Below, in pieces: positions 54,077 through 62,485 of a DNA stretch of 64,000 bases. The first letter of the stretch is position 1, and every line of letters begins with the position of its first letter. The notes beneath the pieces are model-generated. The model searched no databases. It worked only from the letters and a program-made list of their open reading frames with translations, and had not been told where the DNA came from. Position numbers and translations under genes: made by a program. Location: NCBI GenBank assembly GCA_963734625.1, contig CAVTHW010000003.1:434001-498000 (forward strand). The letters are read 5' to 3'. Source of the DNA: CAVTHW01 sp963734625. GTDB taxonomy: Bacteria > Acidobacteriota > Terriglobia > Bryobacterales > Bryobacteraceae.

Positions 54077-57000
54077 ATGATTAGCGGATGTCCGAAGAAG
54101 TCGCTGGTGTCAGCGGCAGTATTAGCCGCACCCGTTCTACTCGTGGTGGCCGCTCTCGGGCAGCAGCCCAACGTGGTCGCAACCACCAGGTCTGAGTGGG
54201 TCAAGGTAAACCCGGTGACGCCGTTGACAGCGGCATCCTTCGCCCAGCCACCCGGCGCCGACCGGCCGTGGGTGCGGTGGAACTTCACGCCTGCGACCGC
54301 GACCATCACTGAGCTCGAAGCCGAACTGCAGGACATGAACGACGCGGGCATCAACGGGGTTGAGATCGGCCAGGGCGGCGTGCCGACGCTAGAGCAGTTG
54401 GTGGCGATCTTGAAGAAGGCTAACCAGCTTGGGATCAAGGTCAGCCTCAAGTCGCCCGCCGGCGCGCCGAGCGAGTTTGCCGCACCGCCGGAGTACGCCC
54501 GCCAGACTCTCAGCACCGCGGAGACACTGGTCAACGCCGGAGCCACATTTAGCGGCCCACTCCCAGCCGCTCCGCCACCCGCAGCGGCGGGACGTGGCGG
54601 CGGGGGCCGCGGAGCCGGGGGAGGCGGTCGCGGAGGCGCGGGAGGCGGAGCCGCGGCTGGCGCCGCTGGTGGTCGCGCGGGCGCGGGTGGTGGAGCAGCC
54701 GCGTCTCCCGCGGCCCCCAGCTTCCCAGCCGATCCCGGCACGGTCGTTGCGGTGCTCGCTTACCGCTGTTCCGCCAGCCCTTGCCCAACCAGCGGCGTCG
54801 CCGAACTCGACCGTTCTTCGGTCATCGATCTTACTTCAACCATCACGGGCAGGAACAAGGAAGGCTATTTCGGCGGGGCCACCGCCGGGTCCATCAACTG
54901 GACTGCGCCAGCGGCGCCGGCGGGCACCCAGTGGGTGGTGCTCACGATTCGGGCCATGCAATTCGAGTCTTCCAGGAGGCAGCCGGAGTTGTTCAGCCAG
55001 GCCGGCACGAACATGCTGATCGCGGCCTACGAGAAGTACTGGACGCCGGAGATCAAGGCTCTGCTCACGGCCAACGGCGGGGGCGACATCTTCGTCGATT
55101 CCCATGCCACTGATCCGTGGGGCGTCGCGAACGAACTGTGGGGCAGCAATCTGGCTTCGGAGTTCCGGACGCGCGCCGGTTACGACCTGATCCCGGTCCT
55201 GGCGGCGGTGTTCGACCGCTACAGTTTCAGCGACGGCAGCGCGAGGCGCATTCTTTCCGACGTCCACCAGGTCCGCGGCGACCTGTTCATCGAGAACCGG
55301 ATCAAACCTTTCACCGCGTGGGCGCACAAGTATAACCTGACGCTGCGGGTCCAGCCCGAGGGCGCGAATCCGATTCCCGACCAGATTCAAGTGACGAACG
55401 CCCTCGAGCGGCCGGAGCACGAATCGCTCTCGAGCGGCGACCAGATCGATGTGTACCGGACGATGGCCTCGGCCAACCATATGAACGGCAACCCATGGTA
55501 CTCCACCGAGTGCTGTGCAGCGAGCGGGATGGCCTACGTGCAGACGTTCGAAGACGTAATCGCCCGGATGAATAGGAGCTTCGCCGGCGGGATGACCAAG
55601 CTCGTGTACCACACCTACGATTATCTGTACAGCCCCACCGCAGCGTGGCCCGGACACTCCCACTTCGGGGTCGTCAGCTTTTCGAACTCCTGGAAACGCA
55701 GCCAGCCGTTCTGGCGCGATGCCCGAACGGTGAACGACTTCATCAGCCGAAACCAGCAAGTCCTAACCCAGGGAGCAGCGAAGATGGATGTCGCGGTGTA
55801 CATGCAGAACTATTCGCAGGGATGGGACGCTGGCCAAAGGCGCTACTGGGGAGATTTGGAACTACAGAAGGCCGGGTACGCCTGGGACTATCTCAGCCCA
55901 ACCCAGCTCGACCTGCCCAATGCCAGAGTAACCAATAACCGCCTGGCCGAGAGCGGCCCGGGGTATAGGGCCCTGATCTTCGATTCCACACAGGGGCCTT
56001 CGTCAAACACCGCCCAGGGCACCCTCACGATCGGGGCCGCCCGCAAGATGCTAGTTTACGCCGACGCCGGCCTGCCGATCATCTTCGTGGGCGCCCCGCC
56101 CAGCCGGACGCCGGGGCTGACGCCCTCCGCAGACGCCGAACTCCAGGCGATAGTCAAGAATCTGCTCGCCCACAAGCAGGTCCGCCAGGCGGCGACCGAG
56201 GCGGATGTCCCCGGACTGCTGGCCAAGATCGGAGTCCAGCCGGCGGCGAAGCCGGAGCGGCCCTCCAGTCTGTTCAGCGTGCGCCGGTTCGATGCGGCGT
56301 CGAACACGAATTACTACTTCTTCTACAATCAAGGCGTCGAACAGGCGCCTACGGGAACTCGCGGGATTTTCGAAGAGCCTGAGGCTTGCCGGCACACCGG
56401 CGAAGCCAATCCATGCATTGGGACCGGGCAGCCGATCGATCTGCTCGTAACTCTGGAAGGCGCGGGCTCTCCGTACCTGCTAGACGCATGGTCGGGCAAG
56501 ATCACCCCGATTGCCCAGTACGCCGCCGACGGCGCGCGCGTGACGGTGCGCGTCAGGCTGGGCCGCGACGCTTCGGCAATTGTCGCTCTTACGACCAATC
56601 CGGGCCGCTTCGGCGTGGCGCCGGCGAAAGTTCACGTTGCCAGCACGACGGCTGAAACCGCGGTCCAGGCCGGCGACAGAATCGCCGTCCGTGCGACGAA
56701 GGCCGGCGCGTATGAGACCCGGCTGAGCGATAGCTCTTCGGTTGCGTCGAAGATCGGGGCCGTCCCTGCCCCGATCGATCTCACCAAGGCCACGTGGCGT
56801 CTTGAGGCCGAGGACTGGCAGCCGGCCAATCCTTACGGCGCCACGGGAGTGGAGGGCGCGGCGACCAAGAAGGTTCCGGTGTCAGTCAATCTCAGCGGCC
56901 TGAAGCCGTGGCCGGACATCCCCGAGCTTGCCAACGCCTCGGGCACCGGAGTCTATAGCACTACAGTCAACCTGCCGTCCGGCTGGAATGCCAGTTACGG

Positions 57001-57274
57001 CGCCACGCTCAGCCTCGGCCAGGTGGTGGACACTTTCACACTGACTGTCAACGGCCGCAACGTACCAATCGATCAGCTCCACGCGACCGCCGACATAGGT
57101 CCGTATCTGAAGGCTAGAGCGAACACGATCCTAGTGCGCGTCGCGACGACGCTCAACAACCGTCTGGCGGCGCTAAGCACCGAAGTCAAGAACCGCGGCG
57201 TCATCCAAGAGTACGGCCTCACCGGTCCGGTCGTCCTGACGCCGTATCGCGAGGTGGTTGTCTGGCCTAAGTAG
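54077..57274 (+). CDS. GH106-like alpha-L-rhamnosidase, secreted
   Basis: 1,065 residues, GGAGGAGGAG before the ATG, N-terminal hydrophobic signal (AVLAAPVLLVVAALGQ). Barrel parts RPWVRWNFTPATATITELEA and LQDMNDAGINGVEIGQGGVP are typical of GH106; the middle has FVDSHATDPWGVANELWGSN, VQPEGANPIPDQIQV, YSTECCAASGMAYVQTFEDV; the C-terminal beta domain (ATLSLGQVVDTFTLTVNGRN) resembles GH2 sugar-binding modules. Residues about 165-215 are a Gly/Ala/Arg low-complexity insert. It would release rhamnose from plant or bacterial polysaccharides outside the cell. Rhamnosidase specificity is from family, not proven. Confidence 0.8.
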   Translation: MISGCPKKSLVSAAVLAAPVLLVVAALGQQPNVVATTRSEWVKVNPVTPLTAASFAQPPGADRPWVRWNFTPATATITELEAELQDMNDAGINGVEIGQGGVPTLEQLVAILKKANQLGIKVSLKSPAGAPSEFAAPPEYARQTLSTAETLVNAGATFSGPLPAAPPPAAAGRGGGGRGAGGGGRGGAGGGAAAGAAGGRAGAGGGAAASPAAPSFPADPGTVVAVLAYRCSASPCPTSGVAELDRSSVIDLTSTITGRNKEGYFGGATAGSINWTAPAAPAGTQWVVLTIRAMQFESSRRQPELFSQAGTNMLIAAYEKYWTPEIKALLTANGGGDIFVDSHATDPWGVANELWGSNLASEFRTRAGYDLIPVLAAVFDRYSFSDGSARRILSDVHQVRGDLFIENRIKPFTAWAHKYNLTLRVQPEGANPIPDQIQVTNALERPEHESLSSGDQIDVYRTMASANHMNGNPWYSTECCAASGMAYVQTFEDVIARMNRSFAGGMTKLVYHTYDYLYSPTAAWPGHSHFGVVSFSNSWKRSQPFWRDARTVNDFISRNQQVLTQGAAKMDVAVYMQNYSQGWDAGQRRYWGDLELQKAGYAWDYLSPTQLDLPNARVTNNRLAESGPGYRALIFDSTQGPSSNTAQGTLTIGAARKMLVYADAGLPIIFVGAPPSRTPGLTPSADAELQAIVKNLLAHKQVRQAATEADVPGLLAKIGVQPAAKPERPSSLFSVRRFDAASNTNYYFFYNQGVEQAPTGTRGIFEEPEACRHTGEANPCIGTGQPIDLLVTLEGAGSPYLLDAWSGKITPIAQYAADGARVTVRVRLGRDASAIVALTTNPGRFGVAPAKVHVASTTAETAVQAGDRIAVRATKAGAYETRLSDSSSVASKIGAVPAPIDLTKATWRLEAEDWQPANPYGATGVEGAATKKVPVSVNLSGLKPWPDIPELANASGTGVYSTTVNLPSGWNASYGATLSLGQVVDTFTLTVNGRNVPIDQLHATADIGPYLKARANTILVRVATTLNNRLAALSTEVKNRGVIQEYGLTGPVVLTPYREVVVWPK

Positions 57275-57730
57275 GGGAGTCGCTAACCGGGATGGACCCA
57301 CGAACAGGCGGCGCAGCGACGATGCCTGTTATCGGAAAAGCATCGACGCCATTTCGGCGAGCGAATGGCCGCAGGGTCACACAACGCATTTATCATCCCC
57401 TATCAGTTGACGTTCAACGCCAATGAGATCATGGAGGATGATGGCAGGCCTGATGAGGTTTCCTCCAGGCCGAAGCCTGGACGCGAACGACCGAGACTGC
57501 CCGTATACGGGCGGCGGCGAGTAGGCCCGGACGCGCAGGCGATCTGACCCTCCGCCTGAGTTTCTGAGACTCGCTGAAGCGGATAGCTACCGATAACGCC
57601 CATAGTCTTCCCCGATCCGGCCATCCGCCTGCTGCTGTCAAACGCATTCTGGACGAGCGGTCGGTCACCTTTCCACAACTCGGATGCCGCTCCTATGGAG
57701 GGGACCTCCGATCCGCTATTGGAAAGTGGG
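57275..57730. other. Intergenic region with repeat copy 4
   Basis: 456 bases between the GH106 and HU genes. 57580-57620 (GGATAGCTACCGATAACGCC then CATAGTCTTCCCCGATCCGG) is a good copy of the dispersed GATAGC repeat. Otherwise nothing recognised. Confidence 0.55.
57580..57620. repeat. GATAGC/ATAACGCCCATAGTC dispersed repeat, copy 4
   Basis: Near-identical to copy 2 over the shared 40 bases. Confidence 0.8.
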
Positions 57731-58037
57731 CTATACAACCGGAACTCGATGTCCTTTTGAGATTCTCTCAACCAGATCGCGAAGTTCCTTACTTGGTTTG
57801 AAGAAGGGAATTCTCTTCGGCGGCACTTCGACCTTGGCCCCAGTCTTTGGATTGCGTCCGACGCGCCCTCGTCTTTGGCGCGTCCGGAAGCTTCCGCATC
57901 CGCGGATTTCAACGTTGTCGCCGGATCGGCAGGGCACGGACGATGCCGTTAAGTATGGCGCAGACGATGACGTCACATTCCTTCAGGGGCATCCCAATGG
58001 CTTGGTAAACCTCTTCGGTAAGGTCGGCCCTGGTCAC
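57731..58037 (-). CDS. HU/IHF-family DNA-bending protein (one frameshift near 57925)
   Basis: About 101 residues from the GTG at 58037: VTRADLTEEVYQAIGMPLKE, VIVCAILNGIVRAL, then after a one-base change SGDNVEIRGCGSFRTRQRRG and RVGRNPKTGAKVEVPPKRIP with FFKPSKELRDLV. The GRNPKTG arm and the KxxPxFKPSKEL tail are diagnostic of HU/IHF. It has a Cys in the usually RGFGSF motif. The GTG overlaps the TGA of the preceding small gene. Nucleoid protein or IHF-like factor; IHF would suit the sigma-54 system at 3-6 kb, though that link is speculation. Confidence 0.85.
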
Positions 58038-58249
58038 CTGCCACACCTTCGTTGCATCGCGAAGAAGGGTATCACAGCATTTCTTGGTGCTCCGGATGTC
58101 GCCTTCTCCGGGCATCGACATAGCCCTGCTTCGTTGAGGGCAGCCACGAGCCGCTTCAGGCTGATGCCCAGCGCCTCAGCGAGCTCTATATCGCTGAGGC
58201 CCATTGACCGCGCTATTCTCAGTTTCCGTAGTGCCATCTTCACCATCAC
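58034..58249 (-). CDS. Small helix-turn-helix-like protein
   Basis: 71 residues. ALRKLRIARSMGLSDIELAE and ALGISLKRLVAALNEAG look like a helix-turn-helix (DIELAEALGISLKRLV). AAGGAGAG stands at good distance before the ATG. It starts within the end of the upstream gene and its TGA overlaps the HU start codon, so it is translationally coupled with both. Function unknown; a regulator of the HU gene is possible. Confidence 0.55.
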   Translation of the reverse strand: MMVKMALRKLRIARSMGLSDIELAEALGISLKRLVAALNEAGLCRCPEKATSGAPRNAVIPFFAMQRRCGR

Positions 58250-58547
58250 TCTCCTTGGTTACCAGCCAGGAAGGCGCCCACTCAATGGGTGACGGCAGGC
58301 GGCTTCGCTGTGGAAGGCTTCGCGGCTGCCCGGCGGGAACCAATTCTAGAACGGGATGAGGATCGTCGGAGTGGTCAAGCTGGTGGAGCAATGCCTCCAG
58401 CTTCCACTTCCTCTGGCAAAGCTCCAGGCCTTCCTTTCGATTCAGGTAGCCGTCCACTCGGCTCAGTTCCCGAATCAAAAGCACGTATGCGGCCAACAGT
58501 GCCCTCTGGAGTTCCTGGACTTCGTCGCTGGCGAGCTTTAGAACCAT
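58176..58547 (-). CDS. Hypothetical small helical protein
   Basis: 123 residues from the ATG at 58547 with GGGAGAGG upstream. The first 70 residues form amphipathic helices (ASDEVQELQRALLAAYVLLI, RELSRVDGYLNRKEGLELCQ); the rest is Pro/Ser-rich and disordered. It overlaps the helix-turn-helix gene by 74 bases in a different frame. The frame and RBS support it, but no family was recognised. Confidence 0.5.
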   Translation of the reverse strand: MVLKLASDEVQELQRALLAAYVLLIRELSRVDGYLNRKEGLELCQRKWKLEALLHQLDHSDDPHPVLELVPAGQPRSLPQRSRLPSPIEWAPSWLVTKESDGEDGTTETENSAVNGPQRYRAR

Positions 58548-58709
58548 TCCGTCGTGCAATCCTCTCCCTTTCAAAATGGGGCAACGGGAGAACATCAGGA
58601 ATAGGTCGGACGCACCATTTGACAAGGTACTCCTGCCCGAAATGTACTGAATCAACAGTCCTAAAGGGGAAGCGCCACCCCGGTGGTTCGCTCAGAGGGT
58701 ATCAGGCAG

Positions 58710-58750
58710 CTGACGAAGCGCCCGTAGTCTTCAGCGACCCGAAGGGGCAG
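58710..58750. repeat. GATAGC/ATAACGCCCATAGTC dispersed repeat, copy 5, with extended leader
   Basis: CTGACGAAGCGCCCGTAGTC TTCAGCGACC, then CGAAGGGGCAGA and AACTCGCTCGGAGGAGG as in copy 2. The first half has diverged. Confidence 0.7.
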
Positions 58751-58794
58751 AACCCGCCCCATCCGGGCCACCCAACTCGCTCGGAGGAGGCGGC

Positions 58795-58941
58795 ATGAAG
58801 AAAACGGCTTCAGCGGAGGCCGTCGGACGTACAATCGATGGTGGCCAGGGAGCGAAAGAGGAAACTCTGGCTAGGTACGTTTCAGTGGATTGGAGGAGCG
58901 GAGATGTCAGCTCAAGGAGCAAGACCCGCGAGAGAGACTGA
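58795..58941 (+). CDS. Micro-ORF, copy 2 of a duplicated leader peptide-like gene
   Basis: 48 residues beginning MKKTASAEAVGRTIDGGQGA after GGAGGAGG. The first 18 residues match the 52087 copy with few changes; the rest overlaps the DUF2934 gene's RBS and start in another frame. Confidence 0.4.
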   Translation: MKKTASAEAVGRTIDGGQGAKEETLARYVSVDWRSGDVSSRSKTRERD

Positions 58942-59170
58942 GTTCCGGCAGCCGACCCCAGACGCGGCGTCGGATCCGGCGGCCACAGCATCGATGCCGG
59001 TCCCGCTGATCGCCGCCGCCGAGGAGGAGGTTGACAGCTCCGGCGTTTCTGAGCCGACGCTGAAGGAGATCGCCCGCCTGGCCTACTCATACTGGGAGGC
59101 CCGCGGCTGCAAAGGTGGCTCGGCAGAGGGCGACTGGCTTCGGGCGGAACAGGAGTTGCGGACCAGATAG
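58904..59170 (+). CDS. DUF2934 domain protein
   Basis: 88 residues. The C-terminal half is a DUF2934 domain: EIARLAYSYWEARGCKGGSA and EGDWLRAEQELR, containing the family's AYxxWExRG and DWxxAE patterns. The N-terminal half is Ala/Pro-rich and disordered. ATG chosen because GGAGGAG lies six bases upstream. DUF2934 proteins are small, of unknown function and common in Acidobacteria and Rhizobiales. Confidence 0.75.
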   Translation: MSAQGARPARETEFRQPTPDAASDPAATASMPVPLIAAAEEEVDSSGVSEPTLKEIARLAYSYWEARGCKGGSAEGDWLRAEQELRTR

Positions 59171-59189
59171 GCATGAGGCCTTCGCCGGC

Positions 59190-60527
59190 TCAGGCCGAGC
59201 TACCTTGAGCCGTCACGGGACGGCGTTGTACCTTTAAGTTCCAAGGCTTCCGGAAGCGGCGGGTCAAATACTGGCTGGCAACACGATCTCCGACAATCTG
59301 CTCGTGTTCATCGTCCCATGTGAGGCGATGCCCGGTGCGATACGAGATATTCGCCAGCAGACCGTATTTCGACAGGTGATGCCCATACCGCACGTTGCAC
59401 GTGGTCTCGAGGTTGCGGCTCTTGACCGCATCCAGGAACTCACGCATGTGTCCTGGTGAATTTGGAATCGTCTGGGGCGGCCGCGGGAAGTCATCGACCC
59501 GCTTGCCCTTGACCCAGATCTCGTGTTTTTCGTAGTTCGTGACGAGCGAGGCCTCGGAGCCCTCGAAAAGGCATCCGATCTGTCCCATGTGCTCGAATCC
59601 GGTTAGAGGCATAGGGCGGAAGCTGTACATGTAGAGCACCCCGGGAAACTCGAGGATTGCCTCTTGCGTGTCCGCGGCCTCCGTTTGGTCGGTCAGGAAG
59701 AAACGGCCTCCCACAGACGTTATATTGCTTGGCGCCTTGAAATTCATTGCCCAGAACGCAATGTCAGTGATATGGCACCAGAAGTCGATGAAGGTTCCCC
59801 CCGAGTAATCCCAGAACTGGCGGAAAGACCCGTGACTCCGGAATGGATCGTAGGTCCGTTTGGGAGCCGGCCCGAGCCAGGAATTGTAATCCAGTTCCGG
59901 AGGACAGGTCGGCGGGTTGTTGGTCTGAGCGTTTCGTGTCGGTGATGTCTTCCACGCGTGCACGCGGGTGATCTTGCCCAGTTTGCCGGATTGGACCATT
60001 TCCACGACACGCCGGTAATTCGGAAGATCGTTGTGAATGTGATTCCCCATTTGCGTGACCCGGCCCTGATTCAGCGAGGCGTCGGCCATCGCGCGGCCCT
60101 CCGCCACACTGTAGCTGAGCGGTTTCTCGACAAACACATCTTTTCCGGCCTCAAAAGCGGTCACCGTCGGAATGGCGTGCCAGTGGTCCGGCGTGACCAC
60201 GGTGACAGCATCGATATCTTTGATCTCGAGTAACTTGCGAAAATCGCCATATCCTTGGGGTCTGTATCCCTTGGCCTTGTCGACGATGCCTATCGCGCGG
60301 TCCAGGTGACTCTTGTCGACATCGCATATCGCAGCAATCCGAACATCATCCTGCTTCAGAAGTTCGTTCAAGCGGTAAAGTCCCTGGCCGCCAACCCCGA
60401 TACAACCCACGATGATCTGCTCATTCGGACTTTTGGCGCCAAGTGCCCGCGGGCTGAATGCTGTGAGCGACGCCCCAGCGCCGACTGTTCCAAGGAACGT
60501 TCTTCGAGACACTTCTGTTAGCTTCAT
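59190..60527 (-). CDS. Tat-exported Gfo/Idh/MocA-family oxidoreductase
   Basis: 445 residues. Tat signal VSRRTFLGTVGAGASLTAFS. NAD(P)-binding domain IIVGCIGVGGQGLYRLNELL, AAICDVDKSHL, the family motif VFVEKPLSYS (Lys of EKP), and the second domain with FIDFWCHITDIAFWAMN. It probably oxidises or reduces a sugar with tightly bound cofactor in the periplasm. Downstream of the DUF1080 gene on the same strand and near a sugar isomerase/epimerase-like gene; such sets handle 3-keto-sugars in related bacteria. Confidence 0.9.
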   Translation of the reverse strand: MKLTEVSRRTFLGTVGAGASLTAFSPRALGAKSPNEQIIVGCIGVGGQGLYRLNELLKQDDVRIAAICDVDKSHLDRAIGIVDKAKGYRPQGYGDFRKLLEIKDIDAVTVVTPDHWHAIPTVTAFEAGKDVFVEKPLSYSVAEGRAMADASLNQGRVTQMGNHIHNDLPNYRRVVEMVQSGKLGKITRVHAWKTSPTRNAQTNNPPTCPPELDYNSWLGPAPKRTYDPFRSHGSFRQFWDYSGGTFIDFWCHITDIAFWAMNFKAPSNITSVGGRFFLTDQTEAADTQEAILEFPGVLYMYSFRPMPLTGFEHMGQIGCLFEGSEASLVTNYEKHEIWVKGKRVDDFPRPPQTIPNSPGHMREFLDAVKSRNLETTCNVRYGHHLSKYGLLANISYRTGHRLTWDDEHEQIVGDRVASQYLTRRFRKPWNLKVQRRPVTAQGSSA

Positions 60528-60581
60528 TCAAAACCTCCTCTTTTCGCAGATGCAAACCAACGGGATGCTCCTGCGATTCCG

Positions 60582-61256
60582 CTACTTTATCTCCTTGATG
60601 TAGATGTTCTTAAACTCGATCGGATTGCCGTGGTGCTGCAACTCGACCGGACCCTTGCGTGGTATGGGCTGGCTGTAGTCCCAGTAGTTCTCCATGGTGA
60701 CGCTGTCCACCACCAGTTCGCTGTTCAGCCAAACACTCACCTTGTCGGCTTTCATCACGATGCGGAAGGTGTTCCACTCGCCGACTGCCCTATCGGCTCG
60801 CTTGAGGGGATCCGCGGGACTCTTCTTGTTGTTGTAGAGCCCTCCGGAGCCCAGGCGCGGGTTGTCCCAGATCTGCACCTGCGGGCAACCGCGAAGGTAG
60901 ATCCCGGTGTCACCCTTTGGACCGATCTTCCAGTCCACCCAAAGCTCGAAATCGGCGTAGTCCTTGGATGTCTGCAGGCTGTTGCCCTTGCCGTCGTAGT
61001 GCAGGACGCCATCACGGACCGACCAGTGCGGCAAGTATTTCAGGTTCGCCTCACGTTGCTTCGCGGCCAACTCCGCCTTGGTGAGCTTGGCCCGCTGCGG
61101 GATCTCCACCAGTCCCTGCCAGCCCTTCAGGTTCTTGCCATTGAAAAGCGCTTTGAAGCCCGGCGGCGGTATGTTGTCCTTGGCAGTGGCGGGAAGATCG
61201 GCGATGGCAATCAAGCCGGCGAGGACACTAATTAGAAAAATGAGTCTGCGGTTCAA
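60582..61256 (-). CDS. DUF1080 protein (3-keto-disaccharide hydrolase-like)
   Basis: 224 residues. TTG start chosen because AAGGAGG lies six bases upstream and a signal peptide follows at once (LIFLISVLAGLIAIADLPAT). LamG/concanavalin-like DUF1080 fold: GFKALFNGKNLKGWQGLVEI, SVRDGVLHYDGKGNSLQTSK, YADFELWVDWKIGPKGDTGI, GEWNTFRIVMKADKVSVWLN, QHHGNPIEFKNIYIKEI. Family members cleave 3-keto-glycosides after oxidation by a Gfo/Idh-type enzyme, as encoded by its neighbour. Confidence 0.9.
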   Translation of the reverse strand: MNRRLIFLISVLAGLIAIADLPATAKDNIPPPGFKALFNGKNLKGWQGLVEIPQRAKLTKAELAAKQREANLKYLPHWSVRDGVLHYDGKGNSLQTSKDYADFELWVDWKIGPKGDTGIYLRGCPQVQIWDNPRLGSGGLYNNKKSPADPLKRADRAVGEWNTFRIVMKADKVSVWLNSELVVDSVTMENYWDYSQPIPRKGPVELQHHGNPIEFKNIYIKEIK

Positions 61257-61529
61257 AGAGGCCTCCTTTTTTAGAATGCCGCGCGGCCCGATTCCCGTCG
61301 GCAACCGAAAGCCTTCCGCCGGACTGACGGGCTCCCGGGCCACCAGGCGCCCGTTCGTTTCAGGCCCTAGCCTGTTTTACCACGCAAACACGTATCCGTT
61401 TTCAAGAAGATTCGCGATTATCTGACCGAGCTCTATCATGCACTGACGACCCAACCTGGCCGTCGGCCGAAACGCGAGCTTGAAAGCTGAGCACCACCGG
61501 TACTACTGTATCTCTGATGAGGCGTCAGG

Positions 61530-62480
61530 ATGCAACCATTGACTCGGCGTGAAGTAGTCGTGGGATTAGCGGGCGGCTTTGCCTCGCGGGGCGCGGCCCG
61601 AGCGGCAAGGACCGGCGAAGGCGTCACGATCTGCGCATTCTCCAAGCACTTCCAGTGGGCCGACCTCCGGGAGGCGGCGGCCACCATGGCTTCGCTGGGC
61701 TACGAGGGCGTCGATCTGACGCTCCGGGAGGGGGGACACGTCCTCCCGGCGAGGGTCCAGGATGACCTGCCACAAGCGGTCGAGATCATCCGCAAGGCGG
61801 GCCTGAAGATACCCATGGTGACGACCGACATACAGGACACGCATTCTCCGTATGCCGAAACGATCATCAAAACCATGGCGGCGCTGGGTGTCCGGCGATA
61901 CCGGTGGGGCGGCTTCCGCTACGACGAGAAACGGAGCATTCCTGATCAGCTCGTCCAGTTCAAAGCCCAGGTCAAGGACCTTGCCGCCCTGAACACACGC
62001 TACGGCGTTTGTGCCATGTATCACACCCACTCCGGCGTTGACCAGGTGGGCGCTTCCATGTGGGACCTCTATCTTCTGCTGAGAGACTTCGATGCGGATG
62101 CGGTCTCGGTCAACTATGACATCGGACACGCAACCGTCGAGGGCGGAGACGGCGGTTGGATCCACAGCGCCCGCCTTCTGCTGCCGCACATGCGGGGGAC
62201 CGCCGTGAAGGATTTCCGGTGGGTGCGGAACGCCCAAGGCGCCTGGAGGCCCGGATGGTGCGCGCTAGGCCAAGGCATGGTGAACTTGAAGCGGTACTTC
62301 TCCATGCTGAAAGCGGGCGGGTTCTCCGGGCCGCTCCAGTTGCACATGGAATATGATGAACTCGGCGGGGCGGACGCCGGGCGGCGCGAGTTTTCGATTC
62401 CGAAGGAGAAGCTCCTCTCCATCATGCGCCGCGACATCGAGGTGCTCAAGCCGATGCTGCGCGAATCCGGCCTGATCTGA
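61530..62480 (+). CDS. Sugar phosphate isomerase/epimerase-like TIM barrel protein
   Basis: 316 residues. A weak Tat-like N-terminus (LTRREVVVGLAGGFASRGAA) then an AP-endonuclease-2/xylose isomerase-like barrel: MASLGYEGVDLTLREGGH, AMYHTHSGVDQVG, VNYDIGHATVEGG, HMRGTAVKDFRWV and LQLHMEYDELGGAD, which supply His/Asp/Glu metal ligands. It may act on 3-keto-sugars or hexuloses together with the neighbouring Gfo/Idh and DUF1080 proteins. Substrate unknown. Confidence 0.85.
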   Translation: MQPLTRREVVVGLAGGFASRGAARAARTGEGVTICAFSKHFQWADLREAAATMASLGYEGVDLTLREGGHVLPARVQDDLPQAVEIIRKAGLKIPMVTTDIQDTHSPYAETIIKTMAALGVRRYRWGGFRYDEKRSIPDQLVQFKAQVKDLAALNTRYGVCAMYHTHSGVDQVGASMWDLYLLLRDFDADAVSVNYDIGHATVEGGDGGWIHSARLLLPHMRGTAVKDFRWVRNAQGAWRPGWCALGQGMVNLKRYFSMLKAGGFSGPLQLHMEYDELGGADAGRREFSIPKEKLLSIMRRDIEVLKPMLRESGLI

Positions 62481-62485
62481 ATCGA

